Source: Pseudomonas flavescens (GTDB lineage: Bacteria > Pseudomonadota > Gammaproteobacteria > Pseudomonadales > Pseudomonadaceae). From it: 64,000 nucleotides of DNA. Shown piece by piece: positions 29,437 to 40,791 of the stretch. The notes under the pieces were generated by a model that saw only the letters and a program-made list of their open reading frames with translations, was not told where the DNA came from and searched no databases. Location of the stretch: assembly GCF_013408425.1 (NCBI RefSeq), contig NZ_JACBYV010000001.1, positions 372,001 to 436,000 of the forward strand, written 5' to 3'. Position 1 is the stretch's first letter. Each line of letters starts with the position of its first letter. Position numbers and translations under genes: made by a program.

Positions 29437-30138
29437 TTAGCCGCCCAGGTAGGCGTCACGCACCTTCGGATCGTTCAACAGATCATGACCACTGCCTTGC
29501 ATGACGATCCGGCCGTTTTCCAGTACGTAGCCACGGTCGGCCAGCTTGAGCGCCTGGTTGGCGTTCTGCTCGACCAGGAACACGGTCACACCGTCCTTGC
29601 GCAGCTGTTCGATGATGTCGAAGATCTGCTGGATGATGATCGGTGCCAGGCCCAGAGATGGCTCGTCGAGCAGCAGCAGCTTGGGCTTGCTCATCAGCGC
29701 ACGGCCGATGGCGAGCATCTGCTGTTCGCCACCGGACATGGTGCCGGCGCGCTGTACAAGGCGTTCCTTGAGGCGCGGGAACAGGTGCAGCACTTTGTCC
29801 AGTTGCTCCTGATTGTCCGCCTTGCTGCCGAAGAAGCCGCCCATGGCGAGGTTCTCCTCGACGGTCAGGCGCGCGAACACGCGGCGGCCTTCCGGCACCA
29901 CGGCGATGCTCTTGCGCATGATCAGCGGGGTTTCCATGCCGACCAGTTCTTCACCCTGATAACGGATGCTGCCGCTGGTGGCCTGGGGAGTACCGCAAAG
30001 GGTCATCAGCAGGGTGGATTTGCCGGCGCCGTTGGCACCGATCAGGGTCACGATCTCACCCTGACGCACTTCCACGCTGACCCCGTGCAGCGCCTGGATC
30101 TTGCCGTAGAAGGTGGAAACGTTGTCGAAATACAGCAT
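29437..30138 (-). CDS. livF: Branched-chain amino acid ABC transporter ATPase LivF
   Basis: One of two ATPase subunits of the high-affinity leucine/isoleucine/valine importer (BraG in P. aeruginosa). The 233-residue protein has Walker A GANGAGKST (about 35-43), signature MSGGEQQML (about 135) and Walker B LLLLDEPSLGLAP. It is the last gene of the liv operon and starts one base after the livG stop. Confidence 0.95.
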   Translation of the reverse strand: MLYFDNVSTFYGKIQALHGVSVEVRQGEIVTLIGANGAGKSTLLMTLCGTPQATSGSIRYQGEELVGMETPLIMRKSIAVVPEGRRVFARLTVEENLAMGGFFGSKADNQEQLDKVLHLFPRLKERLVQRAGTMSGGEQQMLAIGRALMSKPKLLLLDEPSLGLAPIIIQQIFDIIEQLRKDGVTVFLVEQNANQALKLADRGYVLENGRIVMQGSGHDLLNDPKVRDAYLGG

Positions 30139-30906
30139 TTACGCTTCCCCCAGGTAGGCTTTGATCACGTCCGGATTGTCGCGGATCTGCTCCGGCGTGC
30201 CGTCGGCCAGGGGCGTGCCCTGGTTGATCACGAAGATATGGTCGGAAATGCTCATGACCAGCTTCATGTCGTGTTCGATCAGCAGCACGGTCACGTTGTG
30301 CTCGTCACGTAGCACGCCGATCAGCGCTTTCAGGTCGTCGGTTTCCCGTGGGTTGAGGCCCGCAGCCGGCTCGTCGAGCATGAGGATGCTCGGCCGGGTC
30401 ATCATGCAGCGGGCGATCTCCAGGCGGCGCTGCTGGCCGTAGGCCAGGGTACCGGCGGTGCGGTTGGCGAATTCGGTCAGGTTGACCTGTTCCAGCCAAT
30501 GCGCCGCGTAATCCATGGCCTCGCGCTCACTGCGGCGAAACGCCGGGGTCTTGAACAGCCCGGACAGGAAGTTGGTGTTGATGTGGCGGTGTTGGGCGAC
30601 CAGCAGGTTTTCCACCGCGGTCATTTCCTTGAACAGGCGAACGTTCTGGAAGGTACGCACCACACCCTTGCGAGCGATCTTGTGGCCCGGCAGGCCTTCG
30701 ATCTGTTCGCCGTTGAGGCGGATGCTGCCCGAGGTCGGTTTGTAGAAACCGGTCAGGCAGTTGAACACCGTGGTCTTGCCGGCACCGTTCGGGCCGATCA
30801 TCGACACAACCTGTTTTTCATTGACCGAGAGGCTGACCCCGTTGACGGCCAGCAGGCCGCCAAAACGCATGGACAGGCCGCTCACTTCTAGAATCGGGCG
30901 GCTCAT
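30139..30906 (-). CDS. livG: Branched-chain amino acid ABC transporter ATPase LivG
   Basis: Second ATPase subunit of the same importer (BraF in P. aeruginosa), 255 residues. Walker A is GPNGAGKTT (about 38-46), the family-specific long insert after it ([20 protein letters not shown]) is present, the signature is [13 protein letters not shown] and Walker B is [13 protein letters not shown]. Its ATG overlaps the livM stop by four bases. Confidence 0.95.
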   Translation of the reverse strand: MSRPILEVSGLSMRFGGLLAVNGVSLSVNEKQVVSMIGPNGAGKTTVFNCLTGFYKPTSGSIRLNGEQIEGLPGHKIARKGVVRTFQNVRLFKEMTAVENLLVAQHRHINTNFLSGLFKTPAFRRSEREAMDYAAHWLEQVNLTEFANRTAGTLAYGQQRRLEIARCMMTRPSILMLDEPAAGLNPRETDDLKALIGVLRDEHNVTVLLIEHDMKLVMSISDHIFVINQGTPLADGTPEQIRDNPDVIKAYLGEA

Positions 30907-32158
30907 CGTTGTTTCAACTCCAGGTGTGGGCGCTGCATGGGCATGAGGCCCTGCGGACGCCAGATCATCATCACGATCATGGTCAGACCGAATATCAGCA
31001 TGCGGTACTCGTTGAAGTCGCGCATCTCCTGCAACAGGGTCATCACGATGGCCGCGAATATGATGCCGAGCTGCGAGCCCATACCACCCAGCACGACGAT
31101 GGCGAGGATCATCGCCGACTCGATGAAGGTGAACGACTCCGGCGTCACCAGCCCCTGGCGGGCGGCGAAGAAGCTGCCGGCGAAACCGGCGAAGCTGGCG
31201 CCGATGGTGAAGGCCGAGAGCTTGACCGTGGTCGGGTTGAGGCCCAGGGCACGGCAGGCGATTTCATCTTCGCGCAAGGCTTCCCAGGCGCGGCCGATCG
31301 GCATGCGCATCAGGCGGTTGATCACGAAGATGGCCAACAGCACCAGAAGCAGGGCGATCAGGTAGAGAAAGATCACCTTGTAGGTGGAGTTGTAGGCGAT
31401 GCCGAGGAAGTCATGCAGGGTCTGGCCACCATCCGGTGCGCGACGATCCAGCGACAGGCCGAACAGTTCCGGCTTGGGAATCGAGCTGATGCCGTTCGGG
31501 CCGCCTGTGATGTCGGTGAGGTTGCGCAGCATGATGCGGATGATCTCACCGAAACCCAGGGTCACGATGGCCAGATAGTCGCCGCGTAGCCTGAGTACCG
31601 GGAAGCCCAGCAAGCAGCCGAAGGTAGCGGCCATCAGCCCGGCTATCGGCAATGCCGTCCAGAAGCCGAAGCCTGCGTACTCGGCGAGCAGCGCATAGGT
31701 GTAGGCACCCACCGCGTAGAAGCCGACGTAACCCAGGTCGAGCAGCCCGGCGAGGCCGACCACGATGTTCAGGCCGATGCCCAGCATCACGTAGATGAGG
31801 ATCAGCGTGGCGATGTCCACCGCCGCGCGGGAGCCGAAGAACGGCCAGGCCAGCGCCACCACGAACAGCGCCAGCATGATCCAGCGCTGCACGCTGGGCA
31901 GGGTCAGCGAGTCCTTCAGGTTCTGCGGCACGGCCGGCAGAACGCCTTTGAGCCTGTCACCGCCGAGCAGGCGATCACGCAGCACCAGATGCCAGACGAA
32001 CAGCAGCGCAGCGGCGATGCCGATGGTCCACAGGGTCTTGGCGCTGGCGCCGCTCACCTGCAGGCTGATGCCGACGACGCTGAGCTTGAGGCCGAGAATC
32101 GGGTAGGAGATCAGCAGCAGAAGGATGCTGCTGAACAGGGCGGTCTTGAGGTTCTTGC

Positions 32159-32162
<4 letters not shown>
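30903..32162 (-). CDS. livM: Branched-chain amino acid ABC permease LivM
   Basis: Integral membrane permease of 419 residues (BraE in P. aeruginosa). An N-terminal extension with two or three helices precedes the conserved eight-helix core, in which [30 protein letters not shown] (read in parts) and [21 protein letters not shown] are diagnostic; the latter contacts the ATPase. It overlaps livH and livG by four bases on each side, indicating one polycistronic message. Confidence 0.94.
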
Positions 32163-33082
<920 letters not shown>

Positions 33083-33154
33083 TGCCTAACTCCTGGGTCG
33101 TCGCGCACGGCAGCGCTTGTGGCGCAGCGCGAAACCGGAATTCTTTCAATAAAC

Positions 33155-33182
33155 AAAGCCCACTGCGTGTGCAGTGGGCTTT
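33155..33182 (-). terminator. Terminator or attenuator between livK and livH
   Basis: AAAGCCCACTGC, loop, GCAGTGGGCTTT: a 12-bp perfect stem read on the minus strand, followed by GTTTATTG. It lies 19 bases past the livK stop and upstream of livH. Partial readthrough here would give more binding protein than membrane subunits, a common arrangement in such operons. Confidence 0.8.
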
Positions 33183-33200
33183 AGGCTCAGGCGGGGGGAC

Positions 33201-34322
33201 TTACTTGGCTTCGGACTTGGTGCCGTCCTGGTGCCATTCGTAAACCACGAAGTTGAAGTCCTTCAGGTCACCCTTCTCGTCGAAGCCAAGGGTGCCGGTC
33301 GGGGTGTCGAAGGTGTTGGCGCGCAGGGCGGCCGCTACTTCGGCGGTGTCGGTGCTGCCGGCTTTCTCGATACCACCGGCAATGACCTGAACGGCAGCGT
33401 AGGCCGGGAACACGAATGGACCGGTTGGGTCTTCGTTCTTGGCCTTGAACGCATCAACCAGCGCCTTGTTCTTCGGATCCTGGTCGAAGGATTGCGGCAG
33501 GGTGACCAGCATGCCTTCGGAAGCCGGGCCAGCGATGGCCGAGATTTCCTTGTTGCCTACGCCTTCCGGACCCATGAAGCGAACGTCGAGGCCTTTTTCC
33601 TTGGACTGACGCAGCAGCAGGCCCAGCTCTGGGTGATAGCCGCCGTAGTAGACGAAATCAACGCCCTGTTGCTTGAGCTTGGCGATCAGCGAGGAGAAGT
33701 CCTTGTCGCCGGCATTGATGCCTTCGAACACGCCGACTTTCACGCCTTTGGATTCCAGGGTCTGCTTGACCGCACTGGCGATGCCTTCACCGTACTGCTG
33801 CTTGTCATGGATGACGGCAACGTTCTTCGGCTTGATCTTGTCGGCAATGAAGTTGCCAGCGGTCGGGCCCTGGAGGCTGTCCAGGCCGATGGTGCGGAAG
33901 ATCAGCTCGTAGCCACGGGCGGTGATTTCCGGGCTGGTAGCGGCCGGAGTGATCATCAGAATGCCTTCGTCTTCGTAAATGTCCGAAGCCGGCTGAGTGG
34001 AGCTGGAGCACAGGTGGCCAACGACGAACTTGGCGCCATCGTTGACGATCTTGTTGGCAACGGCCACGGCTTGCTTGGGATCGCAGGCGTCGTCGTAGAC
34101 CACGCCTTCGAGCTGAGCACCGTTGACGCCACCGGCCTTGTTGATCTGTTCGATGGCCATCTTGGCACCGATGAACTGCATCTCGCCGTACTGGGCAACA
34201 GCACCGGTCACCGGGCCAGCCATGGCGATCTTGATGGTGTCTGCGGCGACCGAGTAGCTGGCAGCGCCAGCCAGGGCCATAGCGGCGAACAGCTTGGAAA
34301 TCTGCTTAGTAGCGTTGTTCAT
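33201..34322 (-). CDS. braC: Branched-chain amino acid-binding periplasmic protein LivK/BraC
   Basis: Periplasmic receptor of the importer, 373 residues. A signal peptide spans about residues 1-26 (cleavage SVA/ADTIK). The mature protein has the type I binding fold with IKIAMAGPVTGAVAQYG at its start and GVVYDDACDPKQAVAVANK near residue 80. The start at 34322 has TGGAGC before it. A longer frame up to 34637 would bury the signal peptide and is rejected. It heads the liv operon (livKHMGF). Confidence 0.95.
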   Translation of the reverse strand: MNNATKQISKLFAAMALAGAASYSVAADTIKIAMAGPVTGAVAQYGEMQFIGAKMAIEQINKAGGVNGAQLEGVVYDDACDPKQAVAVANKIVNDGAKFVVGHLCSSSTQPASDIYEDEGILMITPAATSPEITARGYELIFRTIGLDSLQGPTAGNFIADKIKPKNVAVIHDKQQYGEGIASAVKQTLESKGVKVGVFEGINAGDKDFSSLIAKLKQQGVDFVYYGGYHPELGLLLRQSKEKGLDVRFMGPEGVGNKEISAIAGPASEGMLVTLPQSFDQDPKNKALVDAFKAKNEDPTGPFVFPAYAAVQVIAGGIEKAGSTDTAEVAAALRANTFDTPTGTLGFDEKGDLKDFNFVVYEWHQDGTKSEAK

Positions 34323-34410
34323 TAGTGCTCCACTCGTTGTGTTCATTGTTGTAGTTCTGGCAGCCAAAGCAGCAGAACCGGAGTCGACTTTTCCGGCCAT
34401 ACCCCCGGCA

Positions 34411-34426
34411 ACTGTACCGATACAGT
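34411..34426. promoter_or_regulatory. 16-bp perfect palindrome upstream of braC
   Basis: ACTGTACCGATACAGT is a perfect inverted repeat 89-104 bases upstream of the braC ATG, in the 295-base region shared with the divergent DUF2288 gene. It is a good candidate operator for the liv operon. It is not a LexA box: the CTG and CAG are eight, not ten, bases apart. The binding protein is unknown. Confidence 0.5.
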
Positions 34427-34617
34427 GTAGAGCGCTGATTTGCGCCTTGGAAAGTCGGCAGTCGAGGAAGAAGAGTAGGAATGTCGCGTAATTGCAAGAA
34501 ATGTATAGAAAAACGGCGGATTCCTGACTGACGGGTGGTTGACACGGCTTGCCTGTCAGTCGCCCGTCGTTATCATGGCGGCCGTCAGAAATACGACCCT
34601 TCACGATGGAACCTGCC

Positions 34618-34923
34618 ATGAACGAACAACCAAGCACCCTCTATGCCAAATTGCTCGGCGAAACCGCCCCCATCCGTTGGCAGGAGCTGCAACCGTTCTT
34701 CGCGCGCGGCTCGCTGCTATGGGTCGACAGCGATGAGGACCTGATCGCGGTGGCCGAGGCGGTTGCCGAAAATCGTCGCGACGACGTCGCTGCCTGGCTG
34801 GATTCGGGGCGCGTCGCGCTGTTGAACGATGTACGCGCCGAGGATCTGCTCACCCGTGATCCGTCGCTTTGGGCTGTGGTCGTGGCGCCCTGGGTTCTGG
34901 TGCAGGAGCGCGCCGAAAAGTAG
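34618..34923 (+). CDS. DUF2288 family protein
   Basis: A 101-residue soluble acidic protein. LYAKLLGETAPIRWQELQPFFARG near the N terminus and WLDSGRVALLNDVRAEDLL in the middle match the DUF2288 family, which is conserved in gammaproteobacteria and cyanobacteria without known function. The ATG at 34618 is preferred to the upstream in-frame start at 34549, whose extra residues lack family similarity. It diverges from braC. Confidence 0.82.
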   Translation: MNEQPSTLYAKLLGETAPIRWQELQPFFARGSLLWVDSDEDLIAVAEAVAENRRDDVAAWLDSGRVALLNDVRAEDLLTRDPSLWAVVVAPWVLVQERAEK

Positions 34924-35128
34924 CGTCGACTTCGAACGCGCGTTTCAATCGCTCTGGAATGGTGTTCTCGAAGACGGATAAAGCGGCTTTAGTGATTCAT
35001 TTTGGTGCTTTTCATGCACTGATTTGGTTCGCAAGGTGGCTGGGATCATCTCTGAGGCCAGGTGTCTATGCTCAGGAGCCCGGAAGCGGATGACGTTTCC
35101 GACAATCCTTCAGCTCAGGAGACCACTT

Positions 35129-35497
35129 ATGTTCGAGCCCGGCCATTTATTTCGCGGCAACAGCCTGGCGGTGGGTGAGATACCCACCTATGCCATCGAC
35201 CTGCATTACGACGTGCGTCAGGATGCGGCCGAAGGGCCAATGCTGCACATGTCCCTCAAGGGTGAGATCGCTGGAGCGGCTTTCGACGAGTCGTTCGAGC
35301 TGCACCGTGACACCGCCTTCAACTTCGCCAGTGTGGTCAGCCGCCTGGCTCACAAGCATGGTTTGCCGACCAGCGTGGTGCTGATCAGTCACGAGCATGA
35401 AGAGTTCGACCGGATGTTCGAGGATATCCGCCAGCGTCTGGGTGCCCACAGTGGCGATCCGGTAGATCTCGATCATCTCGAGAAGGATGGTCTGTAA
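35129..35497 (+). CDS. DUF5064-like conserved hypothetical protein
   Basis: A 122-residue soluble protein with a good ribosome-binding site (CAGGAG). Its start, MFEPGHLFRGN, and the block HYDVRQDAAEGPMLHM then FELHRDTAFNFASV resemble the DUF5064 proteins common in Pseudomonas; I make this match from memory. No catalytic or membrane motif is visible. The 205 bases before it, back to the DUF2288 gene, hold nothing I recognise. Confidence 0.78.
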   Translation: MFEPGHLFRGNSLAVGEIPTYAIDLHYDVRQDAAEGPMLHMSLKGEIAGAAFDESFELHRDTAFNFASVVSRLAHKHGLPTSVVLISHEHEEFDRMFEDIRQRLGAHSGDPVDLDHLEKDGL

Positions 35498-35615
35498 GCG
35501 CTGCCGATTGCGGTGTCACATCTGATTCATCGCCGCCAGCGCCGCTATGTGGCGAGCTGGTTCATTCATTTCGAGGCCGGTCGGTGCATCGGCTGGCACC
35601 AGTCTGGAGTCGTGC

Positions 35616-36407
35616 ATGAAACTATCCGCCAACCTGACGATGCTGTTCACCGAGCGGCCGTTGCTCGAGCGTATCGTCGCCGCCGCTGCGGCGGGTTTCG
35701 AGGGTGTGGAAATCCAGTTCCCCTACGAAGTCCCTGCGCTTCGCTTGAAGGACGAACTGGCACGGGCGGGCATGCCGCTGGCGCTGATGAATTTTCCGGC
35801 TGGCGACTTCATGGCTGGCGGGCCCGGGCTGGCGGCGGTGCCTGCACGTCAGGCGGCGTTCGACGAAGCGTTGCAGGAGGCGCTGACCTACGCCGCCATG
35901 GTTCGACCGCAGTCCATCAACGTCCTGTCCGGACGGCTGGCTGCAGGGCTCGAGCGGGAGCAGGCGCTGACCACCTTGAGCAACAACATCCGCAAGGCGT
36001 CAGAGGCGTTCCAGACGCTGGGGATCGGCGTGGTCAGCGAGGCGATCAACCCCATCGACATGCCGGGGTTTCTGGTCAACACGCCGGAACACCTGCAAGC
36101 ACTGCTGGAGCAGGTCGACCACGGCAATTTCCGCGCTCAGCTGGATATCTATCACATGGCGCGACAGGGTATCGATCCGCTGGTGGCCGTCGAAGCACTG
36201 GTTGGCCGAATCGGCCATGTGCAATTCGCCGACTGCCCGGGGCGCGGTGCGCCGGGCAGTGGGGATGTCGATTTCGCTAGGGTGCGGCAGGCGCTGGAGA
36301 CGGGAGGGTACCGCGGCTGGCTGGGCGCCGAGTACCGCCCCGAAGAGGGCGATACCCGTGCCAGCCTGGGCTGGTTGCGTGCGTGGCGGATGCCTGCGCT
36401 CAGTTGA
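35616..36407 (+). CDS. Hydroxypyruvate isomerase-like TIM-barrel protein
   Basis: A 263-residue xylose-isomerase-like TIM barrel of the Hyi/OtnI group, which interconverts hydroxypyruvate and tartronate semialdehyde or related keto-sugar acids. Metal-site and signature residues appear in [15 protein letters not shown] (about 140-154), QLDIYHM and [20 protein letters not shown], with a final catalytic Glu in GAEYRP. No glyoxylate or tetronate genes are adjacent, so the substrate is uncertain. It converges on opgH with an 8-base overlap. Confidence 0.88.
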   Translation: MKLSANLTMLFTERPLLERIVAAAAAGFEGVEIQFPYEVPALRLKDELARAGMPLALMNFPAGDFMAGGPGLAAVPARQAAFDEALQEALTYAAMVRPQSINVLSGRLAAGLEREQALTTLSNNIRKASEAFQTLGIGVVSEAINPIDMPGFLVNTPEHLQALLEQVDHGNFRAQLDIYHMARQGIDPLVAVEALVGRIGHVQFADCPGRGAPGSGDVDFARVRQALETGGYRGWLGAEYRPEEGDTRASLGWLRAWRMPALS

Positions 36408-38973
36408 CCAGAGGAGCGGTTACGCCAACCTCGGGCAGCTTGAGCGCCAGGTTGCCGCGATCCGCCTGGGTGGGCGTGCTCTGGTTGTAAGCGTGGCGCC
36501 ACAGCGGGTGCTGCTCGGCCTGCTGCCACAACTGCGCATGCAGGCGAGCGAGCAGTACCGGGTCACTGAGCAATGCCAGCTTGCTCTTGCCGTCGAGCTT
36601 TTTGGGGCCCCGTTCCAGTGCTTCACCGAGGGCACGTTGCCGTGCCTGTTCGATCAGCGCGGCGTTGCCGTGACGAGCCGTGGCCATGGCGCATGCCAGT
36701 GCATTGGGGAAGGGGCGCAGCACGGCTTCGATGAAACCGTTTTCCATGGCGTGCTCGCGATTATGCCGGGTATAGGCATAGGTGGAGAGCAGCTCCTGAG
36801 GCGGGTTGGACTCCTCGGGAATCAGGAACAGGTTGCCCTTCTTGCTGCGCAGCCCCAGGCTCAGGCGGCTGGAGAACACCGACACCGGAATCGACAGCAT
36901 CAGCGACACCACGATCGGCGACAGCCACCACAGGAAGTTCGGGTCGAGCCACGCCACGCCCGCTGTCCAGCCCACGCCCAGCAGGGCTTGCCAGCCATGG
37001 CGGCGTACGGCGTCGCCCCAGGTGGTGATGCCGTTGTCACGCTGCGGTGAATTCCAGGTGGCGGACCAGCCCAGGAACGCGGCGCTGACGAACATGGTGT
37101 GGAACAGCATGCGCACCGGTGCCAGCAGCACCGAGAAGAGCATCTCCAGCAGCATGCTCAGGGTCGCCTTGAACGCACCGCCGTAAGCTTTGGCGCCCTT
37201 GATCCAGATGAGGATCACGGCCAGCAGCTTGGGCAGGAACAGCAGGGTCAGAGTGGTGGAGAACAGTGCGATGGCTTTTTCCGGGTTCCACCTTGGCCAC
37301 ACCGGGAACAACTGACCGGGCACCAGGAAGTACTGCGGCTCCATCAGCGTGTGAATGGCCAGCAGGGCAGTGGAGAGCAGCAGGAACATGAACCACAGCG
37401 GTGCCGACAGGTAGGACATCACCCCGGTGAGGAACACCGCACGGTGCACCGGGTGCATGCCCTTGACCAGAAACAGACGGAAGTTCATCAGGTTGCCGTG
37501 GCACCAGCGGCGGTCGCGCTGCAACTCGTCGATCAGGTTCGGTGGTAACTCTTCGTAGCTGCCTTCCAGGTCGTAGGCGATCCACACCCCCCAGCCTGCA
37601 CGTCGCATCAGCGACGCTTCGACGAAGTCGTGGGACATGATCGCGCCGGCGAACGAGCCTGTGCCCGGCAGCGGAGCCAGGGCGCAGTGCTCGATGAATG
37701 GCTGCATGCGGATGATCGCGTTGTGGCCCCAGTAGTGGGATTCACCCAGCTGCCAGTAGTGCAGGCCGGCAGTGAACAGCGGACCGTAGGCGCGCGTGGC
37801 GAACTGCTGCAGGCGCGCGTACAGGGTATTCATGCCCGCCGCCTTGGGCGAGCTCTGGATGATGCCGGCCTGGGGATTGGCTTCCATCAGCCGAACCAGT
37901 TTGGTCAGGCATTCGCCGCTCATCACGCTGTCGGCATCGAGCACGATCATGTAGCGATAATCGCCGCCCCAGCGACGGCAGAAGTCGTCGATGTTGCCGC
38001 TCTTGCGCTTCACGCGACGGCGGCGACGGCGGTAGAAGATAGTGCCGAAACCCTTGGTCTCCTGGCACAGCTCCAGCCAGGCACGCTGCTCGGCCACGGC
38101 GATGTCGGCGTCGCCGGTATCGCTGAGCACGAAGAAGTCGAACTGGTCGAGCTCGCCGGAGGCCTTCACCGACTCGTAGGTGGCGCGCAGGCCGGCGAAG
38201 ACGCGAGGCACGTCCTCGTTGCAGATCGGCATGATGATCGCGGTACGCGCCTTGGCATCGATCGGCTCGTCACCGGCACTGCTGCCGGAAATACCGTAGC
38301 GGTCATAACCACGCAGCAATTCCCAGAAGCCCATCAGCGCCGTCCAGAAACCCGCCGACACCCAACAGAACAACAGCGAGAACAGGGCCAGAATACTGCC
38401 CTGCACCACATAGGGCAGTACCTGCAGCAGGCTTTCCTGCCAGCCTTGCTCCATGACTTCCTGCAGGTTGATCAGCGCCCAGCCCTGATAGGGCAGGATG
38501 CTGTTCATGTACCAGGTAGCGACGGCGGTCTGGCCCAGCATCAGCAGCAGCAACACGTAGCGACGCAGCGAGCCGACCCGGCGCCAGCGTGCTGGCTCGA
38601 GTTCGCGTTTGGGCGGGCGGGGCGGGTTGCTCTTGCCGAACAGGGCGCGCAAGCCACGGGTCAGCAGGTTGGTGCGCCACGGCTCGGGTGTCATCTTGGT
38701 GCGGTTGAGGGGCGGGGCTGCCCGCAGAACCGGTCGGCCGGCGGCATCCAGCGACAGCAGGCCGGTGGATTCCAGTGGTTCTCCGGCGCCCAGTTCGATA
38801 CGTCGGGCAGCCGACTTGTGGACGGCCTCTTCGGCACTCGCGGCCTGCACGCCGCCGAGGCGGCCGTGCAGTTCGGTGAAGTCACGGCAGTCGGCCAGTG
38901 CTTCACGCTCGGTTGCACTCAGCGGCAGGCTGTCCAGGTACTCGTCCAGGGCGGACTGCTCGGTGGTTTTCAT
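36400..38973 (-). CDS. opgH: Osmoregulated periplasmic glucan glucosyltransferase OpgH (MdoH)
   Basis: Inner-membrane family 2 glycosyltransferase that polymerises UDP-glucose into the linear backbone of osmoregulated periplasmic glucans. The 857-residue protein has a cytoplasmic N terminus, membrane helices at about 135-220, a catalytic domain with VLDADSVMS and [10 protein letters not shown] (the (Q/R)xxRW motif), HDFVEASL, and a second helix cluster after it. Its ATG overlaps the opgG stop by four bases. Confidence 0.96.
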   Translation of the reverse strand: MKTTEQSALDEYLDSLPLSATEREALADCRDFTELHGRLGGVQAASAEEAVHKSAARRIELGAGEPLESTGLLSLDAAGRPVLRAAPPLNRTKMTPEPWRTNLLTRGLRALFGKSNPPRPPKRELEPARWRRVGSLRRYVLLLLMLGQTAVATWYMNSILPYQGWALINLQEVMEQGWQESLLQVLPYVVQGSILALFSLLFCWVSAGFWTALMGFWELLRGYDRYGISGSSAGDEPIDAKARTAIIMPICNEDVPRVFAGLRATYESVKASGELDQFDFFVLSDTGDADIAVAEQRAWLELCQETKGFGTIFYRRRRRRVKRKSGNIDDFCRRWGGDYRYMIVLDADSVMSGECLTKLVRLMEANPQAGIIQSSPKAAGMNTLYARLQQFATRAYGPLFTAGLHYWQLGESHYWGHNAIIRMQPFIEHCALAPLPGTGSFAGAIMSHDFVEASLMRRAGWGVWIAYDLEGSYEELPPNLIDELQRDRRWCHGNLMNFRLFLVKGMHPVHRAVFLTGVMSYLSAPLWFMFLLLSTALLAIHTLMEPQYFLVPGQLFPVWPRWNPEKAIALFSTTLTLLFLPKLLAVILIWIKGAKAYGGAFKATLSMLLEMLFSVLLAPVRMLFHTMFVSAAFLGWSATWNSPQRDNGITTWGDAVRRHGWQALLGVGWTAGVAWLDPNFLWWLSPIVVSLMLSIPVSVFSSRLSLGLRSKKGNLFLIPEESNPPQELLSTYAYTRHNREHAMENGFIEAVLRPFPNALACAMATARHGNAALIEQARQRALGEALERGPKKLDGKSKLALLSDPVLLARLHAQLWQQAEQHPLWRHAYNQSTPTQADRGNLALKLPEVGVTAPLVN

Positions 38974-40553
38974 GGGGCGGTAACCGTATTGGGTGGCAGT
39001 TGATAGCTCCAGGTTTCGCTGAGGGTCTTGTCACCCTCGACCAGAGCCGCGCGCATTTCCACGGCTTTCTTGGGGTCCTTGACCTTGAAGCGCAGCGTCA
39101 GGCGCCAGCCCTTGGTGGACGGGTTGTACTGCAGGCCGTTGTCCAGCAACTCGGCGTTGTCATTGACGCTGAAGTTGGACGTTACCGCCGCATCGGACTT
39201 GAGTTTGGCCAGTGCCGGGCCTTCGAAGTCCACCAGCAGGGCGATGCTGCCATCCAGCTTGCGGGTCAGATTGGGCTGCTTGACTTCGCCGGCACTGCGC
39301 ATGGTCTGCTTGACCCAGGCGGTTTCCGCACCAAGTTGGGCGCGTTCGTCCTTGGTCCAGTGCATGCGGTAATCGAACTCCATCGGTTCGCCCGGTTTGG
39401 GCTGCTCGTCAGGTGTCCAGAACGCCACGATGTTGTCGTTGGTTTCGTCCGGGGTGGGGATTTCCACCAGCTCGACCTTGCCCTTGCCCCATTCGCCCTT
39501 GGGTTCGATCCACGCGCTTGGACGCTGCTCGTAGCGGTCTTCCAGGTCTTCGTATTGAGCGAAGTCGCGACCCCGCTGGAGCAGCCCGAAACCTTTCGGG
39601 TTCTCCACTTCGAAGGTGCTCACTGCAAGGTTCTGCGGGTTGTTCAGCGGGCGCCAGATGTGCTCGTCGTTACCGGTATGGATCGCCAGGCCATTGGAGT
39701 CGTGCAGGGCAGGGCGGTAGTTGGGTTTGCTGGAGCGTTGACTGGAGCCGTACAGGAACATGCTGGTGAGCGGGGCGATACCCAGCTTGTTGACGTTGTC
39801 ACGCAGGAATACCCGCGACTGCACGTCGACCACCGAGTCCTTGCCCGGGCGCAGGATGAAGCGGTAGGCACCGGTGGCGCGCGGCGAGTCGAGCAGCGCG
39901 AAGATCACCAGATGCTTGTCTTCCGGCTTGGGGCGCTCGATCCAGAACTCGCGGAAATACGGAAACTCTTCGCCACTCGGCAGTGCGGTGTCGATGGCCA
40001 GGCCGCGGGCCGAGGCGCCGTACACCTGATCCTTGCCGATCACCCGGAAATAGCTGGCGCCGAGCAGGCTCATGATCTCGTCGGACTTGCCCTTGGCGTT
40101 GATCGGGTACATCACGCGGAAACCGGCGTAGCCAAGATTCTTGACGGCATCCTTGTCGACCTTCAGGTCACCGAAATCGAAACGCGCAGGGTCGTACTTG
40201 ATTTCCTTGACGCTGGTAGCGGTCACTTCGTTGATTTTCACCGGGCTGTCGAAGTGCATGCCCTGGTGATAGAAACTCAGTTTGAACGGGGTTTTGCTGT
40301 CGGCCCATTCGTACTTGTCTTCGAGCGATTTGATCTTCTGGTAGTCGGTGAACGGCAGGGTGCGCAGCTCACTGGGCAGGTTGACGGCTGGAGCAGCGTA
40401 AGGCTTGTCCAACAATTCCTTGGCTTCCGAAGCCACGTCATCGAGTGAAAACGCCAGTACCTGAGTACTGAACAATGAAGTGGTGCAGGCCAGGCACAGC
40501 GCGGCTGGAAGCATGCTGTGACGGACAGATGCCTTGACGGTTTTGAGGATCAC
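38970..40553 (-). CDS. opgG: Periplasmic glucan biosynthesis protein OpgG (MdoG)
   Basis: Periplasmic partner of OpgH needed for glucan backbone synthesis and branching. The 527-residue protein begins with a GTG at 40553 just after GGAGGGATCC; a signal peptide runs to about residue 34 (cleavage VLA/FSL). The mature protein has the beta-sandwich MdoG domain with [15 protein letters not shown] [24 protein letters not shown] and [11 protein letters not shown] segments. It is the first gene of the opgGH operon. Confidence 0.95.
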   Translation of the reverse strand: MILKTVKASVRHSMLPAALCLACTTSLFSTQVLAFSLDDVASEAKELLDKPYAAPAVNLPSELRTLPFTDYQKIKSLEDKYEWADSKTPFKLSFYHQGMHFDSPVKINEVTATSVKEIKYDPARFDFGDLKVDKDAVKNLGYAGFRVMYPINAKGKSDEIMSLLGASYFRVIGKDQVYGASARGLAIDTALPSGEEFPYFREFWIERPKPEDKHLVIFALLDSPRATGAYRFILRPGKDSVVDVQSRVFLRDNVNKLGIAPLTSMFLYGSSQRSSKPNYRPALHDSNGLAIHTGNDEHIWRPLNNPQNLAVSTFEVENPKGFGLLQRGRDFAQYEDLEDRYEQRPSAWIEPKGEWGKGKVELVEIPTPDETNDNIVAFWTPDEQPKPGEPMEFDYRMHWTKDERAQLGAETAWVKQTMRSAGEVKQPNLTRKLDGSIALLVDFEGPALAKLKSDAAVTSNFSVNDNAELLDNGLQYNPSTKGWRLTLRFKVKDPKKAVEMRAALVEGDKTLSETWSYQLPPNTVTAP

Positions 40554-40667
40554 GGATCCCTCCAGAAACAGTAAGAAACAGCGGCACGGTCGGCCGAACA
40601 TCTCCTTCCGACCGTTATCGTTGCAGATGATTCCTGTGAATTTCCCGCCGCTTCGCTCTGAGCCTGT

Positions 40668-40769
40668 TCACGACCTCGCGAGCTGGATCCATACAAGGGC
40701 TGGGCGCCCCCGCAAGAACAGGCGAGGGTGCGGAGGTTGCGAGCTGTAACTGAGCAAACCGAGCCTGTT
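40668..40769. repeat. Degenerate repeat sharing a 22-bp core with the 60-kb MITE
   Basis: Within the 238-base opgG/acyltransferase intergenic region, a stretch bounded by GAGCCTGTTCACGACCT and GAGCCTGTTTTCAACG contains a 22-base segment (40694-40715) identical, in reverse orientation, to 60194-60215 inside the MITE. The outer sequences are only loosely alike. It is either an old relative of the MITE or another element that carries the same core. Limits are approximate. Confidence 0.45.
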
Positions 40770-40791
40770 TTCAACGCGGCAGGGCAGGTTC

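Noticed and set aside
34412..34425. CTGTACCGATACAG as an SOS box before the liv operon
   Set aside because: The spacing between CTG and CAG is eight bases, but LexA sites need ten.
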